This document shows, in pieces, positions 21,616 to 30,935 of a stretch of 64,000 bases of DNA. Below the pieces are notes generated by a model. The model did no database searches. It was not told where the DNA came from and was given only the letters and a program-made list of their open reading frames with translations. The position numbers were made by a program, and so were the translations under genes. This DNA is from Phenylobacterium aquaticum. Lineage in GTDB: Bacteria > Pseudomonadota > Alphaproteobacteria > Caulobacterales > Caulobacteraceae. How positions within the stretch are numbered: position 1 is the first letter of the stretch; every line of letters begins with the position of its first letter. Location of the stretch: contig CANCJJ010000001.1 in assembly GCA_947378305.1 (NCBI GenBank), positions 124,001 through 188,000 of the forward strand. Reading direction: 5' to 3'.

Positions 21616-22814
21616 CAGACAGACCCCCGCACCGCTTTGACAATCTTCTCGGCACCATCGGACAAGTCATTGGCCGCGATAACGTTCAGACCACTCTCAT
21701 TGATGATCTTCTTGCCGAGTTCGGCATTGGTGCCTTCCAGGCGGACCACCAGGGGCACGCTCAGACCCACCTGCTTCACGGCATTGACCACACCGTTGGC
21801 CAGGATGTCGCAGCGGGCAATGCCACCGAAGATATTGACCAAAATCCCCTTCACATTGGGGTCGGCCATGATGATCTTGAAGGCCGCCGTGACCTTGGCT
21901 TCATCCGCGCCGCCGCCCACGTCCAGGAAGTTGGCCGGTTCAGCGCCGTAGAGCTTGATGATGTCCATGGTGGCCATGGCCAGGCCCGCGCCATTCACCA
22001 TGCAGCCGATTTCGCCGTCGAGGGCGATATAGGACAGGTCGAACTTGGAGGCTTCGATTTCCTTCGGATCTTCTTCGCTCTCGTCGCGCAGGACCACAAT
22101 CTCGGGATGGCGGTAGAGGGCATTGGAATCGAAGGACACCTTGGCATCCAGAACCCGCAGCTGGTTGTCTTCCGTCACGATCAGCGGATTGATTTCCAGC
22201 ATGGCCATGTCCTTGGCCACAAAGGCGGCATAGAGCTGGCCCAGAAGCTTGTTGGCCTGCTTGGCCAGATCCCCGGTCAGGCCCAGGGCCTGGGACAGGG
22301 TCCGTCCGTGGAAGGGCCAGACGCCGGTCGCCGGATCGATGGAGAAGGTGATGATCTTTTCTGGCGTGGAATGGGCCACGTCTTCGATGTCCATGCCGCC
22401 TTCGGTTGACGCAACCACCGAGACCCGGCTGGTTTCACGATCCACCAGAAGCGACAGATAGAATTCCTTGGCGATCGCCGCGCCCTCTTCAATGTAGAGG
22501 CGGTTGACCTGCTTGCCCTTGGGACCCGTCTGGTGAGTCACCAGAACCCGGCCCAGCATTTCCTTGGCGTTTGTCGTCACATCGGCGACCGACTTTACCA
22601 CGCGCACGCCACCCTTGGCGTCATCGCCGAGACCTTCGAAGCGCCCCTTGCCGCGGCCCCCGGCATGGATCTGGGACTTGACCACGAAGACCGGACCCCC
22701 GAGCTGCTCGGCGGCCTTGGTGGCCTCTTCCACGGTGAAGGCGGGATACCCGCGCGGCACGGCGACACCGAACTCGGAGAGGACGGCCTTGGCTTGATGT
22801 TCGTGAATGTTCAT
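21615..22814 (-). CDS. sucC: Succinyl-CoA synthetase subunit beta
   Basis: Beta subunit (399 aa) of succinate-CoA ligase with the nucleotide-binding ATP-grasp fold. It starts [17 protein letters not shown], has the [12 protein letters not shown] loop, the metal-binding [11 protein letters not shown] and the conserved [10 protein letters not shown] near the C-terminus. It overlaps sucD by one base. In the usual alphaproteobacterial order mdh comes just before it; here a 3.4-kb polysaccharide gene intervenes. Confidence 0.97.
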   Translation of the reverse strand: MNIHEHQAKAVLSEFGVAVPRGYPAFTVEEATKAAEQLGGPVFVVKSQIHAGGRGKGRFEGLGDDAKGGVRVVKSVADVTTNAKEMLGRVLVTHQTGPKGKQVNRLYIEEGAAIAKEFYLSLLVDRETSRVSVVASTEGGMDIEDVAHSTPEKIITFSIDPATGVWPFHGRTLSQALGLTGDLAKQANKLLGQLYAAFVAKDMAMLEINPLIVTEDNQLRVLDAKVSFDSNALYRHPEIVVLRDESEEDPKEIEASKFDLSYIALDGEIGCMVNGAGLAMATMDIIKLYGAEPANFLDVGGGADEAKVTAAFKIIMADPNVKGILVNIFGGIARCDILANGVVNAVKQVGLSVPLVVRLEGTNAELGKKIINESGLNVIAANDLSDGAEKIVKAVRGSV

Positions 22815-22940
22815 GAGATCGCAAACAGGCGCTAAGTTGAGGGCTCGCCCACTCGACGAGTGCTCGGCTTATAGCACCGCGCGAGGGGGAGGCAACCGCT
22901 GAGACGGTCGTATTTCTTGCTTAAAGTCTGGCGCAATTCC

Positions 22941-25900
22941 TCAGCGGGACAGACTTTCCTTGACCGAACCCCGCCGCTCCAGACGTCCCCAGCCCACCCG
23001 GGCCCCAGCCACGGCTGAGGCAATGGATTTCAGCACGACATAATACATCAACTGACGGTAGCCGAATCTCTGGGCAGGCAACCAGCCAATGTCCCGCCAG
23101 GGGGCCTCTGCCTCCATGGCCATGCCAAGGGAGGCCACCGAGATATCCAGGAAAATGAAGGCCGCCCAATAAAAGACCGGCCGCAGGACATCGTCTGCGG
23201 ACCATTCCAGCGGGTGTGACACCATGCCGTAAATGCTGCTGACCAGGCTCCAGACCAGGGCCAGGTCGACCAGGGGGGCCACAGCCGTCAGGAAGATCTG
23301 GAACAGCCATATCTGCGGCAGGGCGACAAAGCCCAGAACGGGCCGCTTCGGATTGAACAGGGCAGACCGGTGCTTCCACAGGCACTGGAGTGTCCCGAAG
23401 GACCAGCGATACCTTTGTTTGAGCAGGCCCTCGACCGTGTCCGGGGCTTCGGTATAGGCCCGCGCCGCGGGATCGAACTCCACCCGCCATCCCGCAAGTT
23501 GCACAGCCAGGGTCAGGTCCTGATCTTCCGCCAGGGTGTCGGGCGGATAGCCCCCCAGATCCATCAGAACCGACTTGCGCCAGGCCCCGACCGCGCCCGG
23601 AACCACGGTCACAGCCCCCAGGGCCGCGAGGGCACGGCGCTCCAGATTTTGGGCCGAGACATATTCCAGGGCCTGCCAGCGGGTCACCAGATTGACCCGG
23701 TTACCGACAATGGCATTGCCCGCCACCGCCCCGACCTTCGGGTCTGCAAACCAGCGGGCCAGACGGGCAATGGTTTCCGGCGCGAACTGGGTATCGGCAT
23801 CCAGAGCGACAATGATCTCACCCTGGGCCAGCTCAAGCCCGCGATTCAGGGCCCGGGCCTTGCCGCCATTCGGGAAGGCATGAAGGGTCACCCGGGGCTC
23901 ATCGGCAAAATGGGCTTGAACCTCGGCGGCGGTTCCATCCGTAGAGCCGTCATCCAGCACAATCACCTGAAGGTTGGACCAGCGGGAGGCGAGGATACGC
24001 CGGACCGAGGCTACAATGACCTTTTCCTCGTTGAAACAGGGAATGAGCACGCTCACCACAGGCCCGTCTTCCGGAAAGACCAGGGGCGGGGTGCGCCGGT
24101 CAATATTGGCCCTGTGCACCAGGGCCAGGCCACCCAGGAAAATCACCCGCAGGACGCCCAGGACAATGGCGCTCAGGAACAGCCATTTCAGCCCCACCTC
24201 TAGTCCGTGGAAAAATCCGAACCCTGCCCGGTCTAGCCAAAGGTCCAGGGAGGCCCGTGAAGTCGGCGGCAGGGCTTCGTCCCGGGTCAGCCCGGCCAGC
24301 TGGTCGACGCTGACCAGGGTATAGCCATGGGCCCTGAGCTGATCGATCAGGGCTGGCAGGGCCGCGACCGTGCGACTGCGATCGCCACCAGAGTCATGCA
24401 GCAAGACCACCTGGCCCTCATGGATCCCCGTATCTTCCAGCCGCGACAGGGTGTGTTCGACAATCAGCTTGGGGTCCGGCTTCTTCCAGTCATCCGGATC
24501 AATGCGCAGGCCCACCGTCAGATAGCCCTGGCGCTGGGCCAGGAGCAGGGGGGCGACTTCCCGGGGGGTCGAGGGCTCGGCATCCCCGAAGAAGGGCGGA
24601 CGAAACAGGCGCATGGACTTGCCCGTCAGGGTCTCGAACAGGCGCTGGCTGGCACTGAGCTCAATGTCGGTCTGGGTCGTCGGCGTTTCGCCAATATTCG
24701 GATGGGTCCAGGTATGGCCGCCCACCATCTGGCCCTCGGCAACCTCGCGCTGCACGAGCTCGGGAAACCGCTGCATGTTTTCGCCAATGACAAAGAAGGT
24801 CGCCGGGGCCCGCTTGGCCTTCAATATGTCGAGAATCTTCGGGGTCCAGCGGCTGTCCGGGCCATCGTCAAAGGTAATCGCCACCAGGCCGGGGTGGAAT
24901 CCGTATCGCTGGATCACATAGGAGGTCGGCATGACATCATAGGTCTCCCCGGAAATCAGGCCGGACGCCGCATCCATGACCAGACTGCGCCGCCCGGGCG
25001 TCGGCTGGGCCGTCACCTTGAGGACCTCGCCCCGACCGTCGAAATTCACATCCTGGCCCGGCGTCAGGGTCTCAAGACCGGCCGCACTGACCCTGCCAAA
25101 GTCGTGGGGCAGGACCTTCCAGACGCCCGGGTCCTCAGAGCCCAGCCGCCAGAGACCATAGCCCAGGGGCCGGAAGGGATCGGTCACCCGGATCTGGTTG
25201 AACACCGAGGGCGCATCCAGGAACCAGACCTGATGCTGGCGACCCGTTTCGTCCTGATAGCCAAAGACGGCGTTCAGGGAATTCGGGTCCATGCTCACCG
25301 TCGCCCCGGAATCATGGGCGCTCTGGGTGGCCTCATTGAAGGTGACAACGCCCGCATCACCCTTGGGCTTCCACTTGGACGGCAGGGCCCAGTCATAGCC
25401 ATAGGAACCAAGGGCAACGATGGTCTTGGCGGGATCAAGGCGCGCGAAACTGGAAGCAATATGGGCCGAATACCAGCCCTGGCTGGCCGGGGGCCCCGGA
25501 TCGCCCGTGCCGAAGTGTTCGTCATAGACCATGAGGACAATGACATCAGCAGAGTCCTGGAGCTTTTTCAGGGGCCAGGCGTCATCGTCCGTAGGCGCCG
25601 TCAGCCAGACATCCCGATCCGTGGGGGCCAGGGCGGCCCGGGCCTGGGCGAGAAAGGCCGGATAGGCAGCGGCCCCGCGCGGCGACAGGTTCTCCAGGTC
25701 GAATATATAGCCGGCATAGCCGCGCGCGGCGGCCAGCTTGACCAGGTTATCAATCAGCCTGGCCCGGGCCACCTTGTCCAGAATGACCGCATCGGCCTCC
25801 GGACCCAGCCAGGCGGCATTGCGGGCATTGTGCACCACAGGCATGAGCGAGGGCCGGTGACGGGCTCCCGCCATAATGGCTTCGGCCTGGGGATCGGGGG

Positions 25901-26318
25901 TGATGTCTATGTCCCCGGTGGGGCCTGCCAGGGATATCCACTGCGGCGCGACCACATCCAGGTTTTCCACATTTCGGGCCAGAGACTCGCGCGACGATGG
26001 GTCCCAGGACACATAGAAGCCAACGGTCAGGGGCCGGGTCGGACCTGGGGCTGCGGACCGCCCCTGGCGGGTCTTTCCCGGATGGGGAATTCGCGTCCAG
26101 GACATGGCGCTGCGTTTGATCCGGGGGGCCGTCTCCTGATGCAGGGCCTTCAGGGCGCGGGGGTCGGCCAGCTGCACCCCGGGCAGGCGGGGCGCTATGG
26201 CCAGGGTCGCGAAGAACCCGGCAATCAGAAGGGCGATCAGGGCCACAATTCCGCCACCGGCAAAGCTCGCACGTCTCGCGCGCCGCCCACTCGGATCGTG
26301 GAAGATGTAATCAGCCAT
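22941..26318 (-). CDS. GH18-like / polysaccharide deacetylase / processive GT2 fusion protein
   Basis: A 1125-residue membrane protein joining three activities. An N-terminal transmembrane helix (about 21-43) is followed by a glycoside hydrolase 18-like domain (about 97-400) with the acid motif FDLEN (Glu209) and MVYD. A NodB-type deacetylase follows (about 475-680): TFDDGP at 482-487, metal ligands His535 and His539, RPPFFG, LLHDSGGD. After membrane segments comes a GT2 synthase (about 755-1000): DDGSTDG, DAD (840-842), TLAEDQD, and QRYRW (968-972), the hallmark of processive synthases such as NodC and PgaC; further membrane helices end the protein. I infer synthesis and trimming of an amino-sugar polymer. 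ATG 26318 is preferred over GTG 26330. It lies between mdh and sucC on their strand. Confidence 0.88.
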   Translation of the reverse strand: MADYIFHDPSGRRARRASFAGGGIVALIALLIAGFFATLAIAPRLPGVQLADPRALKALHQETAPRIKRSAMSWTRIPHPGKTRQGRSAAPGPTRPLTVGFYVSWDPSSRESLARNVENLDVVAPQWISLAGPTGDIDITPDPQAEAIMAGARHRPSLMPVVHNARNAAWLGPEADAVILDKVARARLIDNLVKLAAARGYAGYIFDLENLSPRGAAAYPAFLAQARAALAPTDRDVWLTAPTDDDAWPLKKLQDSADVIVLMVYDEHFGTGDPGPPASQGWYSAHIASSFARLDPAKTIVALGSYGYDWALPSKWKPKGDAGVVTFNEATQSAHDSGATVSMDPNSLNAVFGYQDETGRQHQVWFLDAPSVFNQIRVTDPFRPLGYGLWRLGSEDPGVWKVLPHDFGRVSAAGLETLTPGQDVNFDGRGEVLKVTAQPTPGRRSLVMDAASGLISGETYDVMPTSYVIQRYGFHPGLVAITFDDGPDSRWTPKILDILKAKRAPATFFVIGENMQRFPELVQREVAEGQMVGGHTWTHPNIGETPTTQTDIELSASQRLFETLTGKSMRLFRPPFFGDAEPSTPREVAPLLLAQRQGYLTVGLRIDPDDWKKPDPKLIVEHTLSRLEDTGIHEGQVVLLHDSGGDRSRTVAALPALIDQLRAHGYTLVSVDQLAGLTRDEALPPTSRASLDLWLDRAGFGFFHGLEVGLKWLFLSAIVLGVLRVIFLGGLALVHRANIDRRTPPLVFPEDGPVVSVLIPCFNEEKVIVASVRRILASRWSNLQVIVLDDGSTDGTAAEVQAHFADEPRVTLHAFPNGGKARALNRGLELAQGEIIVALDADTQFAPETIARLARWFADPKVGAVAGNAIVGNRVNLVTRWQALEYVSAQNLERRALAALGAVTVVPGAVGAWRKSVLMDLGGYPPDTLAEDQDLTLAVQLAGWRVEFDPAARAYTEAPDTVEGLLKQRYRWSFGTLQCLWKHRSALFNPKRPVLGFVALPQIWLFQIFLTAVAPLVDLALVWSLVSSIYGMVSHPLEWSADDVLRPVFYWAAFIFLDISVASLGMAMEAEAPWRDIGWLPAQRFGYRQLMYYVVLKSIASAVAGARVGWGRLERRGSVKESLSR

Positions 26319-26423
26319 ATCGTGCCGCACTCAAAGGTTGTGTGCCCTTAAGGCCCGCGTGTGGCAGAAGCGAGGCCGCAGACGACGGGCGATCAGGCCC
26401 GCCGGTCCCCGTCATTCCCAGGC

Positions 26424-27410
26424 TTAGGCCAGAAGGTCTTTGATCGTTTCGCGCTCGCCGACCAGCTCGTCATTGGTCAGGGCAATCTTGCTCTTGGCGA
26501 AATCATCCATCTCAAAGCCGGTAAGAACTTCATAGCCCGCAGCCGTGCTCTTCACCGGCATGCCCGCCCAGACGCCCGGCGCAAAGCCATAACGGCTCTC
26601 GCTGCTGATGGCGACCGAATGAATCTTGCCCGGCGTGGCCAGGTCCCGAACATGATCAACCAGGGCATTGGCCGCAGAGGCTGCCGAGCTCACGCCCCGG
26701 GCTTCGATGATGGCCGCACCGCGCTTGCCCACGGCGGGCAGGAAGTCGGTCTTGAGCCAGGCCTCGTCGCCAATCACGTCGGCGGCAGGCTTGCCATTGA
26801 TCTTGGCGTGGGTGAAGTCGGCGAACATGGTCGGCGAATGATTGCCGTAGATGAAGAGGTCGGTAACCGCCTCAATGGCGACCCCGGCCTTCTGGGCCAG
26901 CTGGGCGCGACCGCGATTTTCGTCCAGGCGCACCATGGCGGTGAACCGGTCGGCGGTCAGTCGCTTGGCCTGGGCGGCGGCGATCATGACATTGGTATTG
27001 CAGGGATTGCCCACCACGGCGACCCGGGCATTGTCGGCGGCGACCGCGTCAATGGCCTGGCCCTGGGCGATGAAGATCTTGCCGTTGTCCTTCAGCAGGT
27101 CGGCCCGCTCCATACCGGGACCGCGCGGCTTGGAGCCCACGAGCAGACACCAGTTGGCATCCTTGAAGGCCACATTGGCATCGCCGGTCAGAACCATGTC
27201 CGTCAGCAGGGGGAAGGCGCAGTCTTCCAGTTCCATGGCCACGCCCTTCAGGGCCTTTTGCGGGCCTTCGACCGGGATTTCCAGCAGCTGGAGAATGACC
27301 GGCTGATCCTTGCCGAACATTTCGCCGGAAGCGATGCGGAACAGCAGGGCATAGCCGATATTTCCGGCCGCACCGGTCACAGCAACGCGGAGGGGGGTCT
27401 TGGAGGTCAT
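26424..27410 (-). CDS. mdh: Malate dehydrogenase, cytosolic-type family
   Basis: NAD-dependent malate dehydrogenase (328 aa) that closes the TCA cycle. It has the Rossmann motif [14 protein letters not shown], the substrate arginines in [14 protein letters not shown], the VGNPCNTN block, [12 protein letters not shown] with the catalytic Asp region, and the proton-accepting His in [10 protein letters not shown]. These belong to the MDH family shared with Thermus, Burkholderia and eukaryotic cytosol, not the LDH-like MDH (GAGQIGGTLAH) found in most alphaproteobacteria. CAGGAATAACGCC precedes the ATG. It heads the TCA block and diverges from the HIT gene over 133 bp. Confidence 0.93.
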   Translation of the reverse strand: MTSKTPLRVAVTGAAGNIGYALLFRIASGEMFGKDQPVILQLLEIPVEGPQKALKGVAMELEDCAFPLLTDMVLTGDANVAFKDANWCLLVGSKPRGPGMERADLLKDNGKIFIAQGQAIDAVAADNARVAVVGNPCNTNVMIAAAQAKRLTADRFTAMVRLDENRGRAQLAQKAGVAIEAVTDLFIYGNHSPTMFADFTHAKINGKPAADVIGDEAWLKTDFLPAVGKRGAAIIEARGVSSAASAANALVDHVRDLATPGKIHSVAISSESRYGFAPGVWAGMPVKSTAAGYEVLTGFEMDDFAKSKIALTNDELVGERETIKDLLA

Positions 27411-27543
27411 GGCGTTATTCCTGGGTCATGGACAAGCTTGGCCGGTCCCTAACCCGGATTCAGGGTGGCCTGCAATCTCAATGCGTAGCCCGCCGCAGGA
27501 TTGTAGGGCTTGCCTGTCAGCCCAAGGCCGTCGAAACTGGGCC
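27411..27543. promoter_or_regulatory. Divergent promoter region of the TCA block and HIT gene
   Basis: 133-bp spacer between the mdh start (-) and the HIT gene start (+); it must hold the promoter that heads the mdh-sucCD-sucAB-lpd run, unless internal promoters dominate. On the minus strand a TACAAT element is visible about 85 bp upstream of mdh, but no good -35 box is correctly spaced to it. Confidence 0.4.
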
Positions 27544-27969
27544 ATGCCCATGATTGATCCCGCCTTCCTGCCCGGTTCCCTGCCCCTTGGCGACCTGGCC
27601 CTGTGCAATGTCCGCCTGCAAAATGACGCCCGCTGGCCCTGGCTGATCCTGATCCCCCAGAGGGCAGGGGCCGGCGAGCTTGAGGACCTGTCCCGCGAAG
27701 ATCGTAACCGTCTGATGGACGAGATCGTCCAGGCCGGGGCGGCCGTCCGCGCCATGGGGGCGGCCCTGGGCTTCGAGGTCGAAAAGCTGAATGTTGGTGC
27801 CCTCGGCAACATCACCCGACAGCTGCATATTCATGTCGTCGGCCGAAAGACCGGGGATGGGGCCTGGCCCGGGCCGGTCTGGGGCGTCGGTCTTGCCACC
27901 CCCCTGACCCCTGGCCAGATCGACCTGGCCACGGCGGCTGCGAGACCCTGTCTGGGAATTTCGGTCTAG
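27544..27969 (+). CDS. HIT-like family protein
   Basis: Small histidine-triad-like protein (141 aa), family of nucleotidyl hydrolases and transferases such as diadenosine tetraphosphate hydrolases. It has LILIPQRAGAGELEDL and, near residue 95, QLHIHVVGR. The first two triad His are present and the third position is Val, a form I believe is common in alphaproteobacterial members. The frame is open 48 codons further upstream but that part does not look coding; ATG 27544 or 27550 is likely. Its stop overlaps the convergent exported protein gene by 3 bp. Substrate unknown. Confidence 0.8.
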   Translation: MPMIDPAFLPGSLPLGDLALCNVRLQNDARWPWLILIPQRAGAGELEDLSREDRNRLMDEIVQAGAAVRAMGAALGFEVEKLNVGALGNITRQLHIHVVGRKTGDGAWPGPVWGVGLATPLTPGQIDLATAAARPCLGISV

Positions 27970-28568
27970 CGACGCACCATGGTGACGGCGTGGGCGGCCT
28001 CGCCCTCGATCATCTGTCCGGACCAGCTCCCGGACCCTGCGGACTCCAGCCGCACCTGGACGTGGTCGCGGCCCTGGCCGGGACGGAACTTCAGCGTCAC
28101 CCGGGTCCCGCTGCGGACCACCTCTTCCATGAATCCGGACCCGGTCGCTGAGTCCCGACGCCGGGCATCGACCCAGGCCCCTTCCAGGGTCTCCTGCCCC
28201 CGGTCCACCAGCTGAACTTCATAAATGACCACCCCGCCCTGGCGGATAAGCCATCCGCCCTCCAGAGGCCCCTGTCGGTCCTGGGCGGCCTCAAACGTGG
28301 CCCGGACCCGTGCGACATAGCTCTGCTCGCTGGCGGTCGGGGGGTCGTCAGGCGTCCTGTCCAGCTCGTTGATCATGACCGGTCGATAGCCCTTAACAGC
28401 CGCCGGGACGGGATCGCTATGCGGCACCAGGATCGGTTTTGCCGGGGCCACCGCAGCCGGACGCGCCGCCTGATCCAGCAGGTCGCCAATGGCGTCGATC
28501 TCCTGGGCCTGAACCCGACCCGCCCAAAGGAGCATGAGCCCAAGGCCACAAAAACGGTTCAGCTTCAT
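27966..28568 (-). CDS. Exported protein of unknown function
   Basis: A 200-residue protein with a Sec signal peptide (MKLNRFCGLGLMLLWAGRVQA, then QEIDAIGD). After a Pro-rich linker the C-terminal 120 residues look like a beta-rich domain (GGWLIRQGGVVIYEVQLVD, SGTRVTLKFRPG, HVQVRLESAGSGSW), reminiscent of small periplasmic lipocalin-like folds. I do not recognise the family. Its ATG overlaps the stop of the CitE-like lyase as ATGA if read downstream, so the two are coupled, with this gene upstream. Confidence 0.7.
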   Translation of the reverse strand: MKLNRFCGLGLMLLWAGRVQAQEIDAIGDLLDQAARPAAVAPAKPILVPHSDPVPAAVKGYRPVMINELDRTPDDPPTASEQSYVARVRATFEAAQDRQGPLEGGWLIRQGGVVIYEVQLVDRGQETLEGAWVDARRRDSATGSGFMEEVVRSGTRVTLKFRPGQGRDHVQVRLESAGSGSWSGQMIEGEAAHAVTMVRR

Positions 28569-29416
28569 ACCCGCGCGATCGCCTCCGCCAGGGCCAGCAG
28601 GTGACGCGCCTCTTCAAGATGCAACCGCTCGACCATGCGACCCTCCAGCTTCAGCACGCCCTTGCCCGCGCTTTCTGGCAAATCAAAGGCCGCCACCACC
28701 TGACGCGCCCAGTCCACAGCCTCAGGCGCGGGCGCAAAGGCCTGGTTGGCCGCTGCAATCTGGCCGGGATGGATCAGGGTCTTGCCGTCAAAGCCGAAAT
28801 CGGCCCCCTGCTGGCACTGCCGCGCCAGTCCGTCGGCGTCCGCTATGTCGTTGAACACCCCGTCCAGCACCGACAGGCCATGATGGCGTGCCGCCGCCAC
28901 GGTGAGGTTGAGCGCGGCGGTCAGGGGATGTCGCTCCACGCCGGGCCTCGCGCGCATTTCCTTGGCCAGGTCATTTGTTCCCATGACCAGGACCGCCAGC
29001 GGCCCGCCCGCCCCGGCAATGGCATCCAGGGCAAACAGGCTGGCACAGGTCTCAACCATGGCCCACAGGCTGCACCCGGACGGCAGGGCTTTGCCATAGG
29101 GGCGAAGGTCCGAAGGTTGATTGATCTTGGGCACCAGAATGGCGTCAGGCCGGGCCCCAATAGCCGCGTCCAGATCGGCGGCCCCCCAGGGGGTCTCCAG
29201 CCCGTTGATCCGGATCACGACCTCCCGGTTGCCAAATCCGCCCGCCTGCACGGTGGCGACCGCCTGGTCACGGGCCAGGTCCTTGGCTTCCGGGGCGACG
29301 GCGTCTTCCAGGTCCAGAATCACCACGTCACAGGCCAGGCTGCGGGCCTTGTCCATGGCCCGCGCATTGGCGGCTGGCATATAGAGGGCACTGCGGCGGG
29401 GGCGTGCGGAAATCAC
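28565..29416 (-). CDS. HpcH/HpaI (CitE-like) CoA-ester lyase
   Basis: Cytosolic CoA-ester lyase (283 aa) related to citrate lyase beta, malyl-CoA lyase and malyl-CoA thioesterase. It has RSALYMPAAN at the N-terminus, DLEDAVAPEAK (metal/substrate site), RINGLETPWG, ILVPKINQPSD, ALDAIAGAG and FDGKTLIHPGQI, all typical of the family. The start is GTG. Which acyl-CoA is cleaved cannot be told: malyl-CoA, beta-methylmalyl-CoA and citramalyl-CoA are all possible. It overlaps the exported protein gene by 4 bp. Confidence 0.85.
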   Translation of the reverse strand: MISARPRRSALYMPAANARAMDKARSLACDVVILDLEDAVAPEAKDLARDQAVATVQAGGFGNREVVIRINGLETPWGAADLDAAIGARPDAILVPKINQPSDLRPYGKALPSGCSLWAMVETCASLFALDAIAGAGGPLAVLVMGTNDLAKEMRARPGVERHPLTAALNLTVAAARHHGLSVLDGVFNDIADADGLARQCQQGADFGFDGKTLIHPGQIAAANQAFAPAPEAVDWARQVVAAFDLPESAGKGVLKLEGRMVERLHLEEARHLLALAEAIARV

Positions 29417-29472
29417 GGCGAAGACCCTGGGTTGCGGAGGACGAAGCAGGCAAACTAGCCTAGACTGGTGGA

Positions 29473-29856
29473 ATGATCACCCGATACGATGCCCAAGCCC
29501 GAAATGTTCTGGGGACCGAGTTGCAGCCCTGCGCCCTCGACCCCGTCACCGGCTTTTACCGCAATGGCTGCTGCGAGACCGGCCCGCAGGATACCGGCCT
29601 GCATACGGTCTGTGCCGTCATGACCGAGGCCTTCCTGGCCTTTAGCCGCTCGGTGGGGAACGACCTGTCCACCCCTGTGCCGGACTATAACTTCCCCGGC
29701 CTGAAGCCCGGCGACCACTGGTGCCTCTGTGCCCCGCGCTGGAAGGAAGCCCTGGATGCCGGGGCGGCCCCCAACATCATCCTGGAGGCCACTCACGAGG
29801 AAACCCTGGCCATTGTGTCCCTGGATATTCTCAAACCCTATGCTGTATCAAAATGA
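29473..29856 (+). CDS. DUF2237 family protein
   Basis: Small Cys-containing protein (127 aa) of the DUF2237 family; its role is unknown. The conserved blocks are NVLGTELQPC, GFYRNGCCETG, DTGLHTVCAVMT, GNDLSTPVP, FPGLKPGDHWCLCAPRW and ILEATHEETL. Several Cys are family-conserved and suggest a metal or redox role, but none is shown. It stands between the CitE-like gene (divergent) and the cation transporter. Confidence 0.88.
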   Translation: MITRYDAQARNVLGTELQPCALDPVTGFYRNGCCETGPQDTGLHTVCAVMTEAFLAFSRSVGNDLSTPVPDYNFPGLKPGDHWCLCAPRWKEALDAGAAPNIILEATHEETLAIVSLDILKPYAVSK

Positions 29857-29913
29857 CCAAACTGCGAGTCATTTGCACTGGGGGATGACCTGAAGGCGGC
29901 GTAAAGAGCCCTC

Positions 29914-30849
29914 ATGCAGTCTGTCCATGGCCTTTCTCCGAAAGACTCCGCCGCCCTGACCCGGCGGGTCACCCTCCTGTCCGTGGGCACGGCCGGGCTC
30001 TTGGTGACCCTCAAGCTGGCCGCCTGGATTGCCTCCGGATCGGTGGCCCTGCTGGCCTCCATGGCCGATTCCGGCCTGGACCTGGTCGCCTCCCTGGTGA
30101 CATTTTTTGCCGTTCGCTATGCCGCCTCCCCCCCGGACGAGGACCATCGCTTTGGTCACGGCAAGGCCGAAGCCTTTGCCAGTCTGGTTCAGGGAGGGCT
30201 GGTCTTTGCCTCCGCCGCCCTGATCGGCCGTGAAGCCCTGGCGGGCGTCCTCGATCCCCACCCCATCCGACAGGGGGGCTGGGCTGTCGCCGTCATGGCG
30301 ATCTCGACCCTGCTGACCTTTGGCCTGATCTCGGCCCAGAACCTCGTGCTCAAAAAGACCCGGTCCGTCGCGGTCAGCGGAGACCGGGCGCACTATGCCA
30401 TGGACCTGGCCTCCAACCTGATTGCCCTGCTCGGGATCGGCGCCTCGTCCCTCTTGGCCATCAACAACCTCGATGCCCTGGCCGCCCTGGTCGTGACGGC
30501 CCTGTTATTGTGGGGGGCCATTGGCGTCTTCCGCGAAGCCGCCAGTCAGCTGATGGACCAGGAACTGCCCGAGGCCCAGCGCGCCCTGATCATTCGCCTC
30601 GTCACCGAGGACCCGCACCTCAGCGATGTCCACCAGTTGCGCACCCGCAGTGCCGGGCCCTATGTCCACATCCAGATGCATGTAGACCTCGACCCGAACC
30701 TTAGTCTGGAAGCGGCCCATGCCATCATGATCGGGGCCGAAAACCGGGTGCTCAAGGCCTTTCCCGCCGCCGATATCCTGATCCATCCAGACCCCAGGGG
30801 CCGGGCAGAACCCCATGGCGGGGCCTTTGCCGAGCACCACCACGGCTGA
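29914..30849 (+). CDS. Cation diffusion facilitator (CDF) transporter, FieF-like
   Basis: Inner-membrane divalent-metal/proton antiporter (311 aa). Six membrane segments precede a cytosolic C-terminal domain (about 215-290, LVTEDPHLSDVHQLRTR). The transport site is visible as SMADSGLDLVASL in the second segment and HYAMDLASN in the fifth, the arrangement of FieF/YiiP. GHGKAEAFASL is the family loop. Zinc, iron and manganese are all possible substrates. It ends with a His-rich tail (EHHHG). Confidence 0.9.
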   Translation: MQSVHGLSPKDSAALTRRVTLLSVGTAGLLVTLKLAAWIASGSVALLASMADSGLDLVASLVTFFAVRYAASPPDEDHRFGHGKAEAFASLVQGGLVFASAALIGREALAGVLDPHPIRQGGWAVAVMAISTLLTFGLISAQNLVLKKTRSVAVSGDRAHYAMDLASNLIALLGIGASSLLAINNLDALAALVVTALLLWGAIGVFREAASQLMDQELPEAQRALIIRLVTEDPHLSDVHQLRTRSAGPYVHIQMHVDLDPNLSLEAAHAIMIGAENRVLKAFPAADILIHPDPRGRAEPHGGAFAEHHHG

Positions 30850-30935
30850 TCCGAATGACGGTGGTTTGGCCGGGTTAAACACTCTTTTAAGGGATCAGGG
30901 TGTTCCTGCGGGGAACTGAATCGGTCCGGCCTGTA

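Noticed and set aside
24327..26351. 674-codon open frame antisense to the deacetylase/GT2 gene
   Set aside because: Gly/Arg/His-rich shadow of a gene with clear motifs; no ribosome site or family signature.
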